From assembly GCF_900103475.1 (NCBI RefSeq), contig NZ_FNHG01000001.1, forward strand, positions 62,001 through 126,000: a stretch of 64,000 bases of DNA. The letters are read 5' to 3'. The notes under the pieces were generated by a model. It was not told where the DNA came from. It was given only the letters and a program-made list of their open reading frames with translations, and did no database searches. The stretch comes from Maricaulis salignorans (GTDB taxonomy: Bacteria; Pseudomonadota; Alphaproteobacteria; Caulobacterales; Maricaulaceae). Positions 1 to 9,854 of this stretch are shown here, piece by piece; positions within the stretch are counted from its first letter, which is position 1, and the number at the start of each line of letters is the position of its first letter. Both the position numbers and the translations under genes were made by a program.

Positions 1-612
1 GACGACCTCTATCTCGACGGTATCAATCGCCAGCTTTTCCTGCCCTTCATCGAGGAGCTGAAATCGCGTCTCGACCTGGTCGAACTCAATGGCGGCGTAG
101 ATCACCGTCTGCGGCAGCTCGAGGCGGCACCGGTCTATTATGCCCCGCTGGGGCCCGACGCCGCAGCGGCGATGGATGCGGCCTGGGCGCGGCTGACCCA
201 GGGCGCGACGCCGCAACACTGCGTGCTTGAGGTTTCCGGGCGCCAGTTGTGCGTCGAGCGCGAGGTCGCGGGCGTCGCCCGCTTCAGCTTTGAGGAATTA
301 TGCGCACGGCCACTTGGTGCCGCTGACTATCTCGCCATCGCGGCACGGTTTCACACCGTTCTGCTCGATGATGTGCCCGAGCTGCAGCGCGACAAGCGCA
401 ATGAGGCCAAGCGGTTCGTGACGTTGATTGATGCCCTCTATGAGGCGAAGACCAAGCTGGTGATGAGCGCCGATGCCGAGCCCGTCGATCTCTATCCGCA
501 GGGCGATGGCGCGTTTGAATTCGAACGCACCGCCTCGCGCCTGATCGAGATGCGCAGCCATGATTATCTTGCCGCACAATGGCAGGTCCGCGATCCCGGG
601 CCGGCCAGCTGA
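1..612 (+). CDS. zapE: Cell division protein ZapE / AFG1-like ATPase (3' part)
   Basis: The reading frame is open from base 1 to the stop at 610-612, giving the last 203 residues; the Walker A/B part lies upstream of the window. The segment HTVLLDDVPEL, followed by RDKRNEAKRFVTLIDALYEAK and the LVMSADAEP block, is the typical C-terminal AAA region of the AFG1/ZapE family. ZapE is a cytoplasmic P-loop ATPase that interacts with FtsZ in enterobacteria; mitochondrial AFG1 relatives act in protein quality control. In alphaproteobacteria the gene often lies just upstream of mdh, as here. Family assignment is secure; the cellular role in this organism is inferred. Confidence 0.9.
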   Translation, partial: DDLYLDGINRQLFLPFIEELKSRLDLVELNGGVDHRLRQLEAAPVYYAPLGPDAAAAMDAAWARLTQGATPQHCVLEVSGRQLCVEREVAGVARFSFEELCARPLGAADYLAIAARFHTVLLDDVPELQRDKRNEAKRFVTLIDALYEAKTKLVMSADAEPVDLYPQGDGAFEFERTASRLIEMRSHDYLAAQWQVRDPGPAS

Positions 613-639
613 TCGGCCTTTCCTTGATGGAGAACGCCC

Positions 640-1317
640 ATGTCCTCTTCCTTCGGGCTTGATGCCCGCCTGACCCGCTATGTCCGCGACGCAAACCGGC
701 CGGAACACCCGGCGCAGCTGAGATGCCGGCTCGAGACCGAGGCAATGGGCGATGTGGCGGTGATGCAGATCAGCCCGGAACAGGGCGCCTTCCTGCAAAT
801 CTGCGCGCGGCTGGTGCAGGCGCGGACTGCTGTCGAGATCGGCGTCTTCACTGGCTATTCGGCGCTGGCGACCATGCTGGCAATGGTCGAGCTGCACGGT
901 CCGGCGGCGCGGCTCTATGGCTGCGATATCTCGGACGATTACACCGGGCGGGCCCGGTCCTACTGGCAGGAGGCAGGCATTGACGGCCAGATCGAGCTGC
1001 GTATCGGTGATGCACGCGAAACTCTCGGCGAACTGATCGGCGACATCGCCGGCAGCGTCGACATGGTCTTCATCGATGCCGACAAAACCGGATATGACGC
1101 CTATTACGAAGCGGCGCTGAGGCTCTTGCGACCGGGCGGCCTGGTGTTGTTCGACAATGTCTTGTGGTCAGGCAGTGTCGCCGATCCGCAGCGCTGTTCG
1201 GCGGATGCCGATACAGCGGCCCTCAAGGCGCTGGCCGATAAGGTCCGCGATGATGCGCGCGTCGATATGGCGTTCACGACCATTGGTGACGGCATTCTCA
1301 TGGCGATCAAGCGATGA
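640..1317 (+). CDS. Class I SAM-dependent O-methyltransferase (CCoAOMT-like)
   Basis: The 225-residue protein carries the SAM-binding motif VEIGVFTGYSALA near residues 67-79 and the metal-binding DADKTGYDAYYE segment, followed by RPGGLVLFDNVLWSG. This is the pattern of the caffeoyl-CoA/catechol O-methyltransferase family (Methyltransf_3), cytoplasmic enzymes that methylate small hydroxylated substrates using a divalent cation. The substrate cannot be told from sequence. The start at 640 sits 27 bases after zapE, with GGAGAA just upstream, so it is probably co-transcribed with zapE. Length is normal for the family. Confidence 0.85.
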   Translation: MSSSFGLDARLTRYVRDANRPEHPAQLRCRLETEAMGDVAVMQISPEQGAFLQICARLVQARTAVEIGVFTGYSALATMLAMVELHGPAARLYGCDISDDYTGRARSYWQEAGIDGQIELRIGDARETLGELIGDIAGSVDMVFIDADKTGYDAYYEAALRLLRPGGLVLFDNVLWSGSVADPQRCSADADTAALKALADKVRDDARVDMAFTTIGDGILMAIKR

Positions 1318-2379
<1,062 letters not shown>

Positions 2380-2401
2380 TCCGGACGCCAGTCTGAGATG
2401 A

Positions 2402-2442
2402 AGAACGGCCGCTGGAGATATCCGGCGGCCGTTCTCGTGTTT
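2402..2442 (+). terminator. Terminator hairpin after mdh
   Basis: Eleven-base perfect arms AGAACGGCCGC at 2402-2412 and its complement at 2425-2435 enclose a 12-base loop. The arms are followed by CGTGTTT, a weak T-tract. It lies between the mdh stop and the convergent gene ending at 2458, so it could serve both strands. Confidence 0.7.
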
Positions 2443-2457
2443 CCACGCCGGTCGTGT

Positions 2458-2970
2458 TCAGAGCCCGCCGACGAATGTCGATGTATTGTTGAGCCTCATG
2501 ACTTCAAAGCTCAGCGCGACCACGAAGGTCAGCCACGCAAACAGGGGCCAGAGCAACCAGCCTGCCGGTCTTGAGCAGCGTCCGACGATGGCCACGGTGA
2601 AAAGCGCGTAGAGCCATAATGCCAGCGCGGCCAGGAAGCCCGACTGAACATCCCGCCCACCAAAGGTGATACACACCTGCAAGGCCAGACCGGCGACGAT
2701 ACCCAGCGTGAGTGCCGCTGCGAGAAAGCGAAAGGCACCGCGCTCGCTGCGCTGTGTGATCCACAGGCTGATCGCGATCAATTGCATGGTGAGAATCGAA
2801 ATGAGGTTGGGCAGAATTCCGACCGGCGTCCAGTCGGGGGTGTTCAGATTCGCCGTCCACAGCGCCGCTTCGCTCGATTGTACCCAGCCCGCAAATCCAC
2901 CCGACACGCCCGCCGCGACGAGCATGTAGATCAATAAGCGTATCACTCCGGGACGGTTGCTGGCGTCCAT
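2458..2970 (-). CDS. TspO/MBR-like membrane protein
   Basis: This is a 170-residue hydrophobic protein with five predicted membrane segments. The tract NLNTPDWTPVGILPN and the C-terminal block GWLLWPLFAWLTFVVALSFEVMRLN match the TspO/MBR (tryptophan-rich sensory protein) family pattern, in which the last helices carry WxPY-AW-F-LN type motifs. Family members bind porphyrins or related ligands in the inner membrane and affect tetrapyrrole or stress regulation; the ligand here is unknown. Similarity is evident but divergent, so the call is to family level. It is convergent with mdh and divergent from the GNAT gene. Confidence 0.7.
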   Translation of the reverse strand: MDASNRPGVIRLLIYMLVAAGVSGGFAGWVQSSEAALWTANLNTPDWTPVGILPNLISILTMQLIAISLWITQRSERGAFRFLAAALTLGIVAGLALQVCITFGGRDVQSGFLAALALWLYALFTVAIVGRCSRPAGWLLWPLFAWLTFVVALSFEVMRLNNTSTFVGGL

Positions 2971-3121
2971 GATGGTTTACACTCTCCTAAAGCCCAGTTT
3001 CATGCGCAGCCCTGCAATCGCCGAGCCATCATGCCGCAGAGCTGGCGATCCGCCATGCGGGCGCATTTGCCGCCCTTACCCCTACTTGACGTTTGTGGCG
3101 GGGTGGTGTCGCTTTCAGGGC

Positions 3122-3676
3122 ATGACCGACACTGTCCTGGAAACCGAACGCCTGCTGCTGCGACCGCCGAATCTTTCGGATTTCGAGCCGCTCTGCACGA
3201 TGATGGCCGACGAGGTCACAACCCGTTTTATTGGCGGGGTGCAATCGCCCGCGCTGGCCTGGCGGAGCCTGTGCGGTATTGCCGGCCACTGGCGTTTGCG
3301 CGGCTATGGCTTTTTCTCGGTGATCGAGAAGGCAACGGGCCAATGGCTTGGCCGGGTCGGGCCTTGGTATCCGCATGGCTGGCCGCAGCCGGAAATCGGC
3401 TGGACGCTGAATCGGGAAAGCTGGGGCAAGGGTTATGCGACCGAGGCCGCGATCGCCTGTATGGATCACGCCTTCGATACGCTGGGCTGGGACAGTGTTA
3501 TCCACCTCATTCATGCCGATAATCACGGTAGTCAGGCTGTCGCCGACCGTGTCGGCTCGACCAATAGCGGCCAGGAAGTGGAAGTTCCGGGCTTTGGTAT
3601 CCTGGTGGATATCTGGGGCCAGACCGCCGCTGACTGGCGCGCCAATCGTCAGGAATTTATCGCGGATGTCGTCTAG
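3122..3676 (+). CDS. GNAT family N-acetyltransferase (RimJ/RimL-like)
   Basis: From the ATG at 3122 the product is 184 residues: LETERLLLRPP at the start, PEIGWTLNRESWGKGYATEAA as the acetyl-CoA loop, and a terminal HADNHGSQAVADRVG segment. These are standard landmarks of the Acetyltransf_3 (RimJ/RimL-like) branch, which acetylates protein N-termini or small amines in the cytoplasm. The open frame extends upstream to 2957, but that stretch has no family similarity and covers the promoter zone shared with the divergent TspO-like gene. Substrate unknown. Confidence 0.82.
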   Translation: MTDTVLETERLLLRPPNLSDFEPLCTMMADEVTTRFIGGVQSPALAWRSLCGIAGHWRLRGYGFFSVIEKATGQWLGRVGPWYPHGWPQPEIGWTLNRESWGKGYATEAAIACMDHAFDTLGWDSVIHLIHADNHGSQAVADRVGSTNSGQEVEVPGFGILVDIWGQTAADWRANRQEFIADVV

Positions 3677-3700
3677 AGCTTTACCGACAGGAGAATTTCC

Positions 3701-4540
3701 ATGAGGCTTCGTCGTATTGTTATCATGCTCGATGGCTCGCCATCCGATGGCCCGCTTCTGCGGCAGGGTGTGGGGCTTTGCCGCGAGCACGAGGCTCGCC
3801 TCGACGCCCTCTTCGTCCGCCGCAACCTGGCCAGCGGCGCCGACTTTCTCGGCGATTCCTTTTCGACCTACGGGATGGAGGCCGTGCTCGAAGCGCTCGC
3901 GGATGCTGCAGCGAAGGCCAGCGCTGCCGCGCACGCCGCTTTCGAAACGGTGGCTGACGAGGCCGATGAAGCGGTGATTGGAAAATTCATCGAATACATT
4001 GGCTTGCCTGAGGAAGCGCTCGCCGATGAGGGGCGCCTGTGTGACCTGTTCGTCATGGCCAAGCCCGAAGGACGGGCTGGAGCCGCGGCACTGCAATCTA
4101 TCAGCATGGCGGCGACACGATCGGGCCGCCCCGTGCTCCTGCTCCCGGCGGAGCGGGACCCGGAGGCGGGATTCAAGCGAATGGCGATTGCCTGGGATGG
4201 CTCGCTGGAGGCGATGCGCGCAATGGTCGGTGCCATGCCGATGCTGCAGGCCGCCGATGCGGTCGCGGTCTTGCGGGCGGGACGTGGCGCTGAAGCTTCA
4301 GACCAGCTGGCGGAGGTCGCTGCCTATCTCGACCTGCATTGCGTGACAGCCGCGACCAGCACGATTGCGCTCGAGGGGCGTAGTGCTTCGGAGGTGTTGA
4401 TCGATGCAGCGACGGCAGACCATACCGATCTTCTCGTGATGGGCGGGTTTGGTGCGCCAATACTGCTGCGCGCCCTCGGCCGTGATGAAACGACGTCACT
4501 GATCGACGGGACGTCCTTCGCTGTCCTGCTGGCGCATTGA
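3701..4540 (+). CDS. Universal stress protein (UspA superfamily)
   Basis: This 279-residue protein begins RRIVIMLDGSPSDGPLL, the usual first strand of a Usp domain. It ends with TDLLVMGGFGAPILLRALGRDETTSLI, which resembles the nucleotide-binding G-x2-G-x9-G(S/T) region of Usp domains, here diverged. The length suggests two Usp-like halves in one chain; the second half starts near KRMAIAWDGSLEAMRAM (about residue 157). Such proteins are cytoplasmic and often induced by starvation or redox stress. It ends only 7 bases from the convergent oxygenase gene. ATP binding cannot be confirmed by eye. Confidence 0.78.
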   Translation: MRLRRIVIMLDGSPSDGPLLRQGVGLCREHEARLDALFVRRNLASGADFLGDSFSTYGMEAVLEALADAAAKASAAAHAAFETVADEADEAVIGKFIEYIGLPEEALADEGRLCDLFVMAKPEGRAGAAALQSISMAATRSGRPVLLLPAERDPEAGFKRMAIAWDGSLEAMRAMVGAMPMLQAADAVAVLRAGRGAEASDQLAEVAAYLDLHCVTAATSTIALEGRSASEVLIDAATADHTDLLVMGGFGAPILLRALGRDETTSLIDGTSFAVLLAH

Positions 4541-4547
4541 GCCTGGA

Positions 4548-5327
4548 CTAGCTGATGAAGGGTGGGAGATCGTCGCGTAGCCAGCCGGTGATCTGGTAAC
4601 GCCCGGCACCGGCAAAGGGCGAGATCGGACTCACCGAATGGATCCGGTGTCCGTCAAACAGCGACAGCAGATTGAAGCGCGGCATCAAGGCCCGCTCGAC
4701 ATCCTGCTTGTCATCGAGAAACATCAACAATCCGCCCCAATCGGTTTGCCAGTCGCGCGTGAAGCCAAACGTGTACGCCGCGCGGCGTTCGTTATTCATG
4801 CCAACATCGCTGTGACGGGTGAGGAAATGGCCGCGCGAATAGAGCGTGGCCTGGCAGTCGGCCTTGGTGATCTGCTTGGCACCGATCACTTCGCAACCGA
4901 AGTCCAGAAAGGCCGGGGAGTTCATGAATTCCGTCAATTGATGGATCGGGTGTCCCGGATCCCAGCCCTCGGAATAGGCCTGGATCATCGGGTAGGATGA
5001 GTAGAGAAAGCCGATATTCTTGCGCGCCATTTCCATGACGCCGGCGATGATCTGTTGCAGGCCGTCGCGGCCCATGGCCTGCATTTCAGCCTGGTCGAGA
5101 CAGACTACCGAGCCGTAATCCGCAACCTGTCCGCCCTCCGGCGCGACGAAGACCAGCCGCCAGGAGATCTGCCGGGCGAGCATTTCGTGAACGGCATTGG
5201 CCGTGTCTTCCGTCAGTATGTCCGGGATTTGTACCAGGCCGGTCTTGGCATACAGGCGGGCATAATGGGCGACGTCGAGATCCGGGTTCAGCTTGAAATC
5301 GATACTGGGGCTCATCGGCGCGGTCAT
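4548..5327 (-). CDS. 2OG-Fe(II) oxygenase, prolyl 4-hydroxylase-like
   Basis: The 259-residue protein has the facial triad of the 2-oxoglutarate/iron dioxygenase fold: H172-S-D174 within LTRHSDVGMN, the distal histidine at H230 (HRIHSVSPI), and R243 in GRYQITGWLRDD, where 2-oxoglutarate's carboxylate is normally bound. The last segment resembles prolyl 4-hydroxylase and Tpa1-type enzymes. It probably hydroxylates a protein side chain or amino acid; the substrate is unknown. It is followed on the same strand by no gene and preceded, after about 100 bases, by the LytTR regulator gene, which could share its promoter. Confidence 0.8.
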   Translation of the reverse strand: MTAPMSPSIDFKLNPDLDVAHYARLYAKTGLVQIPDILTEDTANAVHEMLARQISWRLVFVAPEGGQVADYGSVVCLDQAEMQAMGRDGLQQIIAGVMEMARKNIGFLYSSYPMIQAYSEGWDPGHPIHQLTEFMNSPAFLDFGCEVIGAKQITKADCQATLYSRGHFLTRHSDVGMNNERRAAYTFGFTRDWQTDWGGLLMFLDDKQDVERALMPRFNLLSLFDGHRIHSVSPISPFAGAGRYQITGWLRDDLPPFIS

Positions 5328-5427
5328 CCTGCAGGCTGGGGTAATCGGGTGGCGGGAGTGTGTGACGCGCAGCGCTGGCGGGCAAGGCCTTGATCAGGCG
5401 GCATGCCGCCGCAGGGCGCTGCGGGAA

Positions 5428-6168
5428 TCAATACCAGCCCGCCTCGCGCAGGCCGGGCGCGTGGGTGCGGCTGACAGGGGCCTGCACACCATTGCTCAAC
5501 GTGAGAACGGCGCGTCCGTCGCCGCGGGAGACGGTGTCGACGGCCTGGCGCGCCACCCACCAGGAGCGATGGGTCTGACGGCCGTCCAGATTCTCGACAG
5601 CTGTCATGGCATCGCTCAGCCGCATCAGGACCAGTGCATCGCCGGCAGAGGTGTGGACGCGCAGATAGTGATCTTCCGACTGCAGGGCCAGCAAGGGGGC
5701 GCGCTGCAGGCGTGGCGGCAGCTTGTCGAGTAGGGCCCGGCTGATCGCCGGCGTTTCCGGCGGCGCGGCGCGGCGGTCCATCAGCCAGCCCAGCGCGGTC
5801 ACGGCCGCAGAAATGACCCAGACGAAGATGAAGACGACGGGCAGGGCCTGGACCGCGAAAGGGTGCGAGAGCAGCGCCTGGATGGTGACAACGCCGATCG
5901 TGATCGGGATGCTGATCAGGAATGAGGCGAGCGCGTAATGGGCGAGGCAGGGCCAGTCGCCGGTGAGGCGCGCCAGAAACAAGGTCACCAGGGCGTTGGA
6001 GGCCCAGCCCAGACTCATCAGGCCGACCCAGTAGAACCAGACGCCGGGAAATCCGAGCTGATGGGTTTGATAGGGTCCGAGTACGGACAGAAAACTGCCC
6101 AGCACCACGATAATGGCGATGGTTGGCAGCAGGCCCTTGTTGGAATCATTCGGGGTCATGACGTCCAT
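5428..6168 (-). CDS. Membrane-anchored LytTR-domain transcriptional regulator
   Basis: The 246-residue protein starts with four hydrophobic helices (about residues 12-130) and ends in a LytTR DNA-binding domain. The latter is marked by LLALQSEDHYLRVHTSAGDALVLMRLSDAM and RSWWVARQAVDTVSRGDGRAVLTLSNG. This architecture is common in Caulobacterales and Sphingomonadales regulators that bind DNA while anchored in the inner membrane. It lacks a receiver domain, so it is not a classical response regulator. It is divergent from the DUF2306 gene at 6298; a target promoter in the intervening 129 bases is possible but unproven. Confidence 0.82.
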   Translation of the reverse strand: MDVMTPNDSNKGLLPTIAIIVVLGSFLSVLGPYQTHQLGFPGVWFYWVGLMSLGWASNALVTLFLARLTGDWPCLAHYALASFLISIPITIGVVTIQALLSHPFAVQALPVVFIFVWVISAAVTALGWLMDRRAAPPETPAISRALLDKLPPRLQRAPLLALQSEDHYLRVHTSAGDALVLMRLSDAMTAVENLDGRQTHRSWWVARQAVDTVSRGDGRAVLTLSNGVQAPVSRTHAPGLREAGWY

Positions 6169-6297
6169 TCACGAAGCGTGGATCAACACCTAGCGCATTT
6201 CGCGAACCGCATCAGCCCGTTTGCGCAATCGCGCTTCAATCCCTGCCGTGATGCGTTTTTGTGTCTCCCACAGACCACGCCATCCGAGGAGATTGCC

Positions 6298-6696
6298 ATG
6301 AATACCGAAGCTTTCCTGACCGCCCCCTTCGTCGTCCAGCTGCATGTCTTGAGCGCCGTTGGAGCTTTGCTGATCGGCTCGATCCAGATGTTCGCCCCAA
6401 AGGGCAATCTGCCGCACCGCACGATGGGGATTCTCTTCGTCCTGTTGATGGCATCGGCCGCGATCAGCGCGATCTTCATCCGGCAAATCAATGGCGGCAA
6501 TTTTTCCTTCATCCATATCTTCGTGCCGCTGACGATTATCGGCGTCTTCCGTCTCGTCCTCTCGGCCCGCCGGGGTGACCGGCGCGGTCATCGAGGCCAG
6601 GTCATGGGTCTGTTCTATGGCGCCCTGATCATTCCCGGCCTGCTCTCCTTCATCCCGGGGCGCCTGATGCACACGATTGTCCTCGCGGGCCTGTGA
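6298..6696 (+). CDS. DUF2306-like small membrane protein
   Basis: The ATG at 6298 has GAGGAGATT upstream and gives 132 residues with four hydrophobic helices. The segments VQLHVLSAVGALLIG and GNLPHRTMGILFVLLMASAA, and the late FIPGRLMH, resemble the DUF2306 family of predicted inner-membrane proteins (histidine-rich helices, HR-x-G motif). No function is known for the family. The divergent LytTR gene may regulate it. Confidence 0.68.
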   Translation: MNTEAFLTAPFVVQLHVLSAVGALLIGSIQMFAPKGNLPHRTMGILFVLLMASAAISAIFIRQINGGNFSFIHIFVPLTIIGVFRLVLSARRGDRRGHRGQVMGLFYGALIIPGLLSFIPGRLMHTIVLAGL

Positions 6697-6827
6697 TCAG
6701 CGATCTTTCCGGCCTCACCTGAAGCTGTTGAAGACAGCCGGGATGCGGCGCCGGGTCCGAAGGGGCTGGTGCGGGGAGAGATTTTCCCGGTTGACCTGCG
6801 GGATCGTCGCCGCAACCATTCCGGCGG

Positions 6828-7718
6828 ATGGAGAGTGTTATGCGGTCTGGTTTTCTCGGTTTTCTTCTCATGGCCGGTTTCGCGGCGCCGGTTCAGGCCC
6901 AGGCGCCGCGCGATGTGCTGCTTGAGGTCTGCAACCAGACCGGATTTGCCGTCGCCGCCGCCGCCGCCTACCGGACGACGCCGGCTCCATCGCGCACCTT
7001 GCGCAGCTGGTTCATGATCGCACCGGGCGAATGCCTGAACGGCGCCCTCAATGGTGTCGTCGGCGAAGATCTCGACCTGCATGTGATGTCGGGAAGCTGG
7101 GTCTGGCCGGCCCGGGAAACTGCTCAGACCTATTGCGTGCCGGCGGACGCGACATTGACCCTGGCGTCAGTCCCGCCCTGTTCGGCCAATCGCCGGGCCC
7201 GGGACTTCACCCGCCTGCCTGTTGAGGCGACAAGCCGGCGCGGGCCGGGCGGCCGCAATTTCGGCCGCGTCGTGCATCGCATTCATTGTGAGGACCTGGG
7301 CGCGGCCGATGCCGGACTTTGTCCGGGCGCGCCCGTCGATCCGCGCGGCATGGCCGCCTTCGTGCGTGAGCTGGAGGTCTGTAATAATGGCCGTGGGCCG
7401 GTGCCGGTCTCGGCCGGCCAGGTCACGACTTCGGGCGGGCTTGAATTCCAGCCCTGGCAGGCGCTCGCAGCCGGCGAGTGCCGGGTAATCTATCGCGGCT
7501 TTCCCCGCGACGGCCAGGTCTTGCTCGCGCCCGGTCCCGACAGTCTGGCCGGCGGCGGCCTGGTCTGCATGACTGACAATGCCGATGGGCCGGTCTTCGC
7601 CGCGCCGCGCGCGGGCCGTAGCGAGGCCTGCCCGCAGGAAAGGCCGCTGCCGGGCAGCTATGAGACGGTGGTCTTTGGCGCACAGACGGGCCGGATGACG
7701 ATGTTCGCCGGCCAGTAG
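6828..7718 (+). CDS. Exported DUF1036-family protein with two related halves
   Basis: The product is 296 residues with an N-terminal signal peptide ([21 protein letters not shown], cleavage near AQA). The first half begins [17 protein letters not shown], with [13 protein letters not shown]; the second begins [16 protein letters not shown] and has [14 protein letters not shown]. Both fit the DUF1036 pattern of a short VCN motif followed later by W-x-I-xPGEC. DUF1036 has no established function. Cysteines occur in regular pairs, consistent with periplasmic disulphides. The start may instead be the ATG at 6840, which has GGAGAG upstream. It lies 172 bases before the bufferin operon on the same strand. 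Confidence 0.68.
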   Translation: MESVMRSGFLGFLLMAGFAAPVQAQAPRDVLLEVCNQTGFAVAAAAAYRTTPAPSRTLRSWFMIAPGECLNGALNGVVGEDLDLHVMSGSWVWPARETAQTYCVPADATLTLASVPPCSANRRARDFTRLPVEATSRRGPGGRNFGRVVHRIHCEDLGAADAGLCPGAPVDPRGMAAFVRELEVCNNGRGPVPVSAGQVTTSGGLEFQPWQALAAGECRVIYRGFPRDGQVLLAPGPDSLAGGGLVCMTDNADGPVFAAPRAGRSEACPQERPLPGSYETVVFGAQTGRMTMFAGQ

Positions 7719-7890
7719 CCAATGCCGCAAGCCGACGCTCGCGCTCAATCACGCCACAGATAACGCATTGGTGAAGCGACCGGACGGGGACGTGAATAGC
7801 CTTCCGGCGGCTGCGCGATATGGTCTCCCTGCCCGTCGCACACTTTCTTCCCCCCATCGGCGACCGGCCAGACCCTGGAGACCAAGCCTG

Positions 7891-8190
7891 ATGAAAACCC
7901 GTACCCCAAAGGCCAAAATTGCGGCCCTTGCCGCGTCCGCCTTCGCCCTTTCGCTGACCGCTGCTGTCGCCCACGCAGGGACTACGCAGAATGAGCCGCC
8001 AATGGAGCATTGCTATGGCGTCGCCCTGGCCGGTGAGAATGATTGCGCTGCGGGCCCGGGCACGACTTGCGCCGGGACTTCGACTGTCGATTATCAGGGC
8101 AATGCCTGGACCTCCGTCCCGGCCGGTACCTGCGTCGACATCGAGACGCCCTACGGCAATGGTTCGCTGACGCCTGTTGAACGCCCCTGA
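7891..8190 (+). CDS. bufA1: Bufferin precursor peptide BufA1 (DUF2282)
   Basis: The 99-residue precursor has a Sec signal peptide (residues 1-29, cleavage after AHA) and a core with four cysteines at 41, 52, 60 and 81 in the contexts [21 protein letters not shown] and GTCVDIE, ending SLTPVERP. This is the DUF2282 signature now known as bufferin-1. In Caulobacter these peptides are modified by a DUF692 enzyme, which converts central cysteines to 5-thiooxazoles, and the exported product chelates copper. The start ATG at 7891 follows CTGGAGACC. It heads a same-strand operon with the DUF692, DUF2063 and DoxX genes. Identity is well supported; metal specificity is inferred. Confidence 0.88.
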   Translation: MKTRTPKAKIAALAASAFALSLTAAVAHAGTTQNEPPMEHCYGVALAGENDCAAGPGTTCAGTSTVDYQGNAWTSVPAGTCVDIETPYGNGSLTPVERP

Positions 8191-8251
8191 TTTCCACCAC
8201 TCCTGAATGCGCCGCCCTCCCCCGGGGTGCCGCATCGCGAGGCGAGGTCGC

Positions 8252-9106
8252 TTGTCCATCCCTGGAACGCCCCCTTCAGCAGGCCTTGGCCTGAAGCCGG
8301 AGCACTATCGCCCGGCCCTGGATGAACAGGCGGCCGGCCTGTGGTTCGAGGTTCATCCCGAGAACTACATGTCGGCCGGCGGCCCGCGGCTGAACTGGCT
8401 TGATGCTATCCGGGCGAAGGCGCCCGTCTCACTGCATGGTGTCGGCCTGTCGCTGGGCGGGCTGGAACCGCCCGATCCGGCTCATTTGCGGCGCTGGAAA
8501 GCCTTGCTCGACCGCTATGAGCCGGTGCGGATATCCGAACACCTTGCCTGGTCGGTTCATTCCGGCACCTATTTCAACGATCTTCTCCCCACCCCGATGA
8601 CACGCCTCGCGCTCGACCGTTTCTGTGAACATGTGGACGCGATGCAGTCGGCGCTGGGGCGTTCGGTCCTGATCGAAAACCCTTCGCGCTACTTGCCGAT
8701 GCGCGAAGAAATACCGGAAGCTGAATTTCTCGCCGAGACGGTCCGGCGCACCGGTTGCGGCCTCTTGCTCGACGTCAATAATCTGCATGTCAGCGCCCGT
8801 AATCTCGGTTTCGACATCACCGCCTGGCTCGACACGATCCCGGAAGACGCTGTTGGCGAACTCCACCTGGCCGGCCATGAGGCCGATGCGGAGCTGGGCG
8901 ATGAATTGCTGATCGACACCCATGGTGCGCCGGTCGCAGATCCGGTCTGGCGCCTGTATGAAGCCGTTATTGCCCGGCTCGGGCCGCGGCCGGTCTTGAT
9001 CGAGCGCGACAATAATATTCCCGCCTTTGGCGAATTGCTTGTCGAGCGCGAGCGGGCGCAGCGTGTGCTTGAGTGCGCACGCGCCGGAAAGTCTGCTCAT
9101 GTCTGA
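8252..9106 (+). CDS. bufB1: BufB1, DUF692 multinuclear iron oxidative enzyme (MNIO)
   Basis: This is a DUF692/MNIO TIM-barrel enzyme that acts in the cytoplasm on the precursor peptide before export. Conserved tracts are visible in order: AGLGLKPEHY, WFEVHPENYM, SLHGVGLSLGG, ISEHLAWS, LLPTPMT, LIENPSRY, GCGLLLDVNNLHVSA, ELHLAGHE, LIDTHGAPV and LIERDNNIP. They hold the His/Glu/Asp/Asn ligands expected to bind two or three iron ions. The TTG at 8252 is chosen (protein begins MSIPGTPPSAGLGL) because GCGAGG lies just upstream; an in-frame ATG at 8207 is the alternative. The stop overlaps the next start (ATGTCTGA). Confidence 0.9.
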   Translation: MSIPGTPPSAGLGLKPEHYRPALDEQAAGLWFEVHPENYMSAGGPRLNWLDAIRAKAPVSLHGVGLSLGGLEPPDPAHLRRWKALLDRYEPVRISEHLAWSVHSGTYFNDLLPTPMTRLALDRFCEHVDAMQSALGRSVLIENPSRYLPMREEIPEAEFLAETVRRTGCGLLLDVNNLHVSARNLGFDITAWLDTIPEDAVGELHLAGHEADAELGDELLIDTHGAPVADPVWRLYEAVIARLGPRPVLIERDNNIPAFGELLVERERAQRVLECARAGKSAHV

Positions 9107-9854
9107 CCGCTTTCATGACGAACTGGTCGCTGCGATTACGAGCGGCGAGGCGGCGGGGCTCGAGCCCTGGTTGACGACGCCCGCGGCGCTGCGGCGCATG
9201 GCGGTTTATCGCAATAATGTCGTTCACGGCATGATTGAAGTCCTGCGCGCCGCCTATCCGGTGGTCGAGCGGCTGGTCGGCGCTGGTTTCTTTGCGCCCA
9301 TGGCCAAGGCTTATTGGCAGGCAGTGCCGCCGACCGATCCCGTGATGAGTCATTATGGCGAGGCTTTCGCCGATTTCATTGACGGCTATGCCCCTTCCGC
9401 CGGGCTGGTTTATCTCGGCGATGTCGCGCGCCTCGACCGGGCCTGGCTTGAGGCCCACCACGCATCAGACGAGCCGGCCCTCGACGCCGGTCAGCTGGCA
9501 GGACTGGCACCGGAGGCATTGCCGCAACTGGCGCCGCGCCTGCACCCCTCGGTCCATCTGTGCACTTCGAACTGGCCGGCCTATGCGATCTGGCGCAGCA
9601 ATCGCGATGATGCCGAGCCGGCGCGTGTCGAGCTCAGGCCGGCACCGGACCATGCCCTTGTCTGGCGCCATCGCGGCACTGTGCGCCATCGCGCCCTGTC
9701 ATCGGCCGATCATGGCTTTCTGGCTGCGCTGGCGCAGGGGCAGACCCTGCAGGATGCGGCCCATGCCGCCGCATCGGTTGATGCCGGCCACAATGCCGCC
9801 GACCTGTTCGGTGAGGCCCTTGCCAGTTCAATCCTTGGAGGATCCCGCTCATGA
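9099..9854 (+). CDS. bufC1: BufC1, DUF2063 partner protein of the MNIO enzyme
   Basis: The 251-residue protein starts at the ATG overlapping the bufB1 stop by 8 bases, showing translational coupling. Its N-terminal half ([66 protein letters not shown]) matches the DUF2063 family. In other MNIO systems this family gives the recognition/partner subunit for the precursor peptide. The C-terminal half (from about residue 145) is less conserved. DUF2063 is often labelled putative DNA-binding, but no HTH is evident here and the operon position argues for a modification partner. Confidence 0.85.
   Translation: MSDRFHDELVAAITSGEAAGLEPWLTTPAALRRMAVYRNNVVHGMIEVLRAAYPVVERLVGAGFFAPMAKAYWQAVPPTDPVMSHYGEAFADFIDGYAPSAGLVYLGDVARLDRAWLEAHHASDEPALDAGQLAGLAPEALPQLAPRLHPSVHLCTSNWPAYAIWRSNRDDAEPARVELRPAPDHALVWRHRGTVRHRALSSADHGFLAALAQGQTLQDAAHAAASVDAGHNAADLFGEALASSILGGSRS

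Noticed and set aside
7719-7890. A SigF-type ECF promoter ahead of bufA1
   Set aside because: Stretches such as ATAAC occur but I could not find a paired motif with proper spacing to claim it.
9099-9854. DUF2063 protein as a DNA-binding regulator
   Set aside because: No HTH is visible and the overlap with the MNIO gene fits a modification-partner role.
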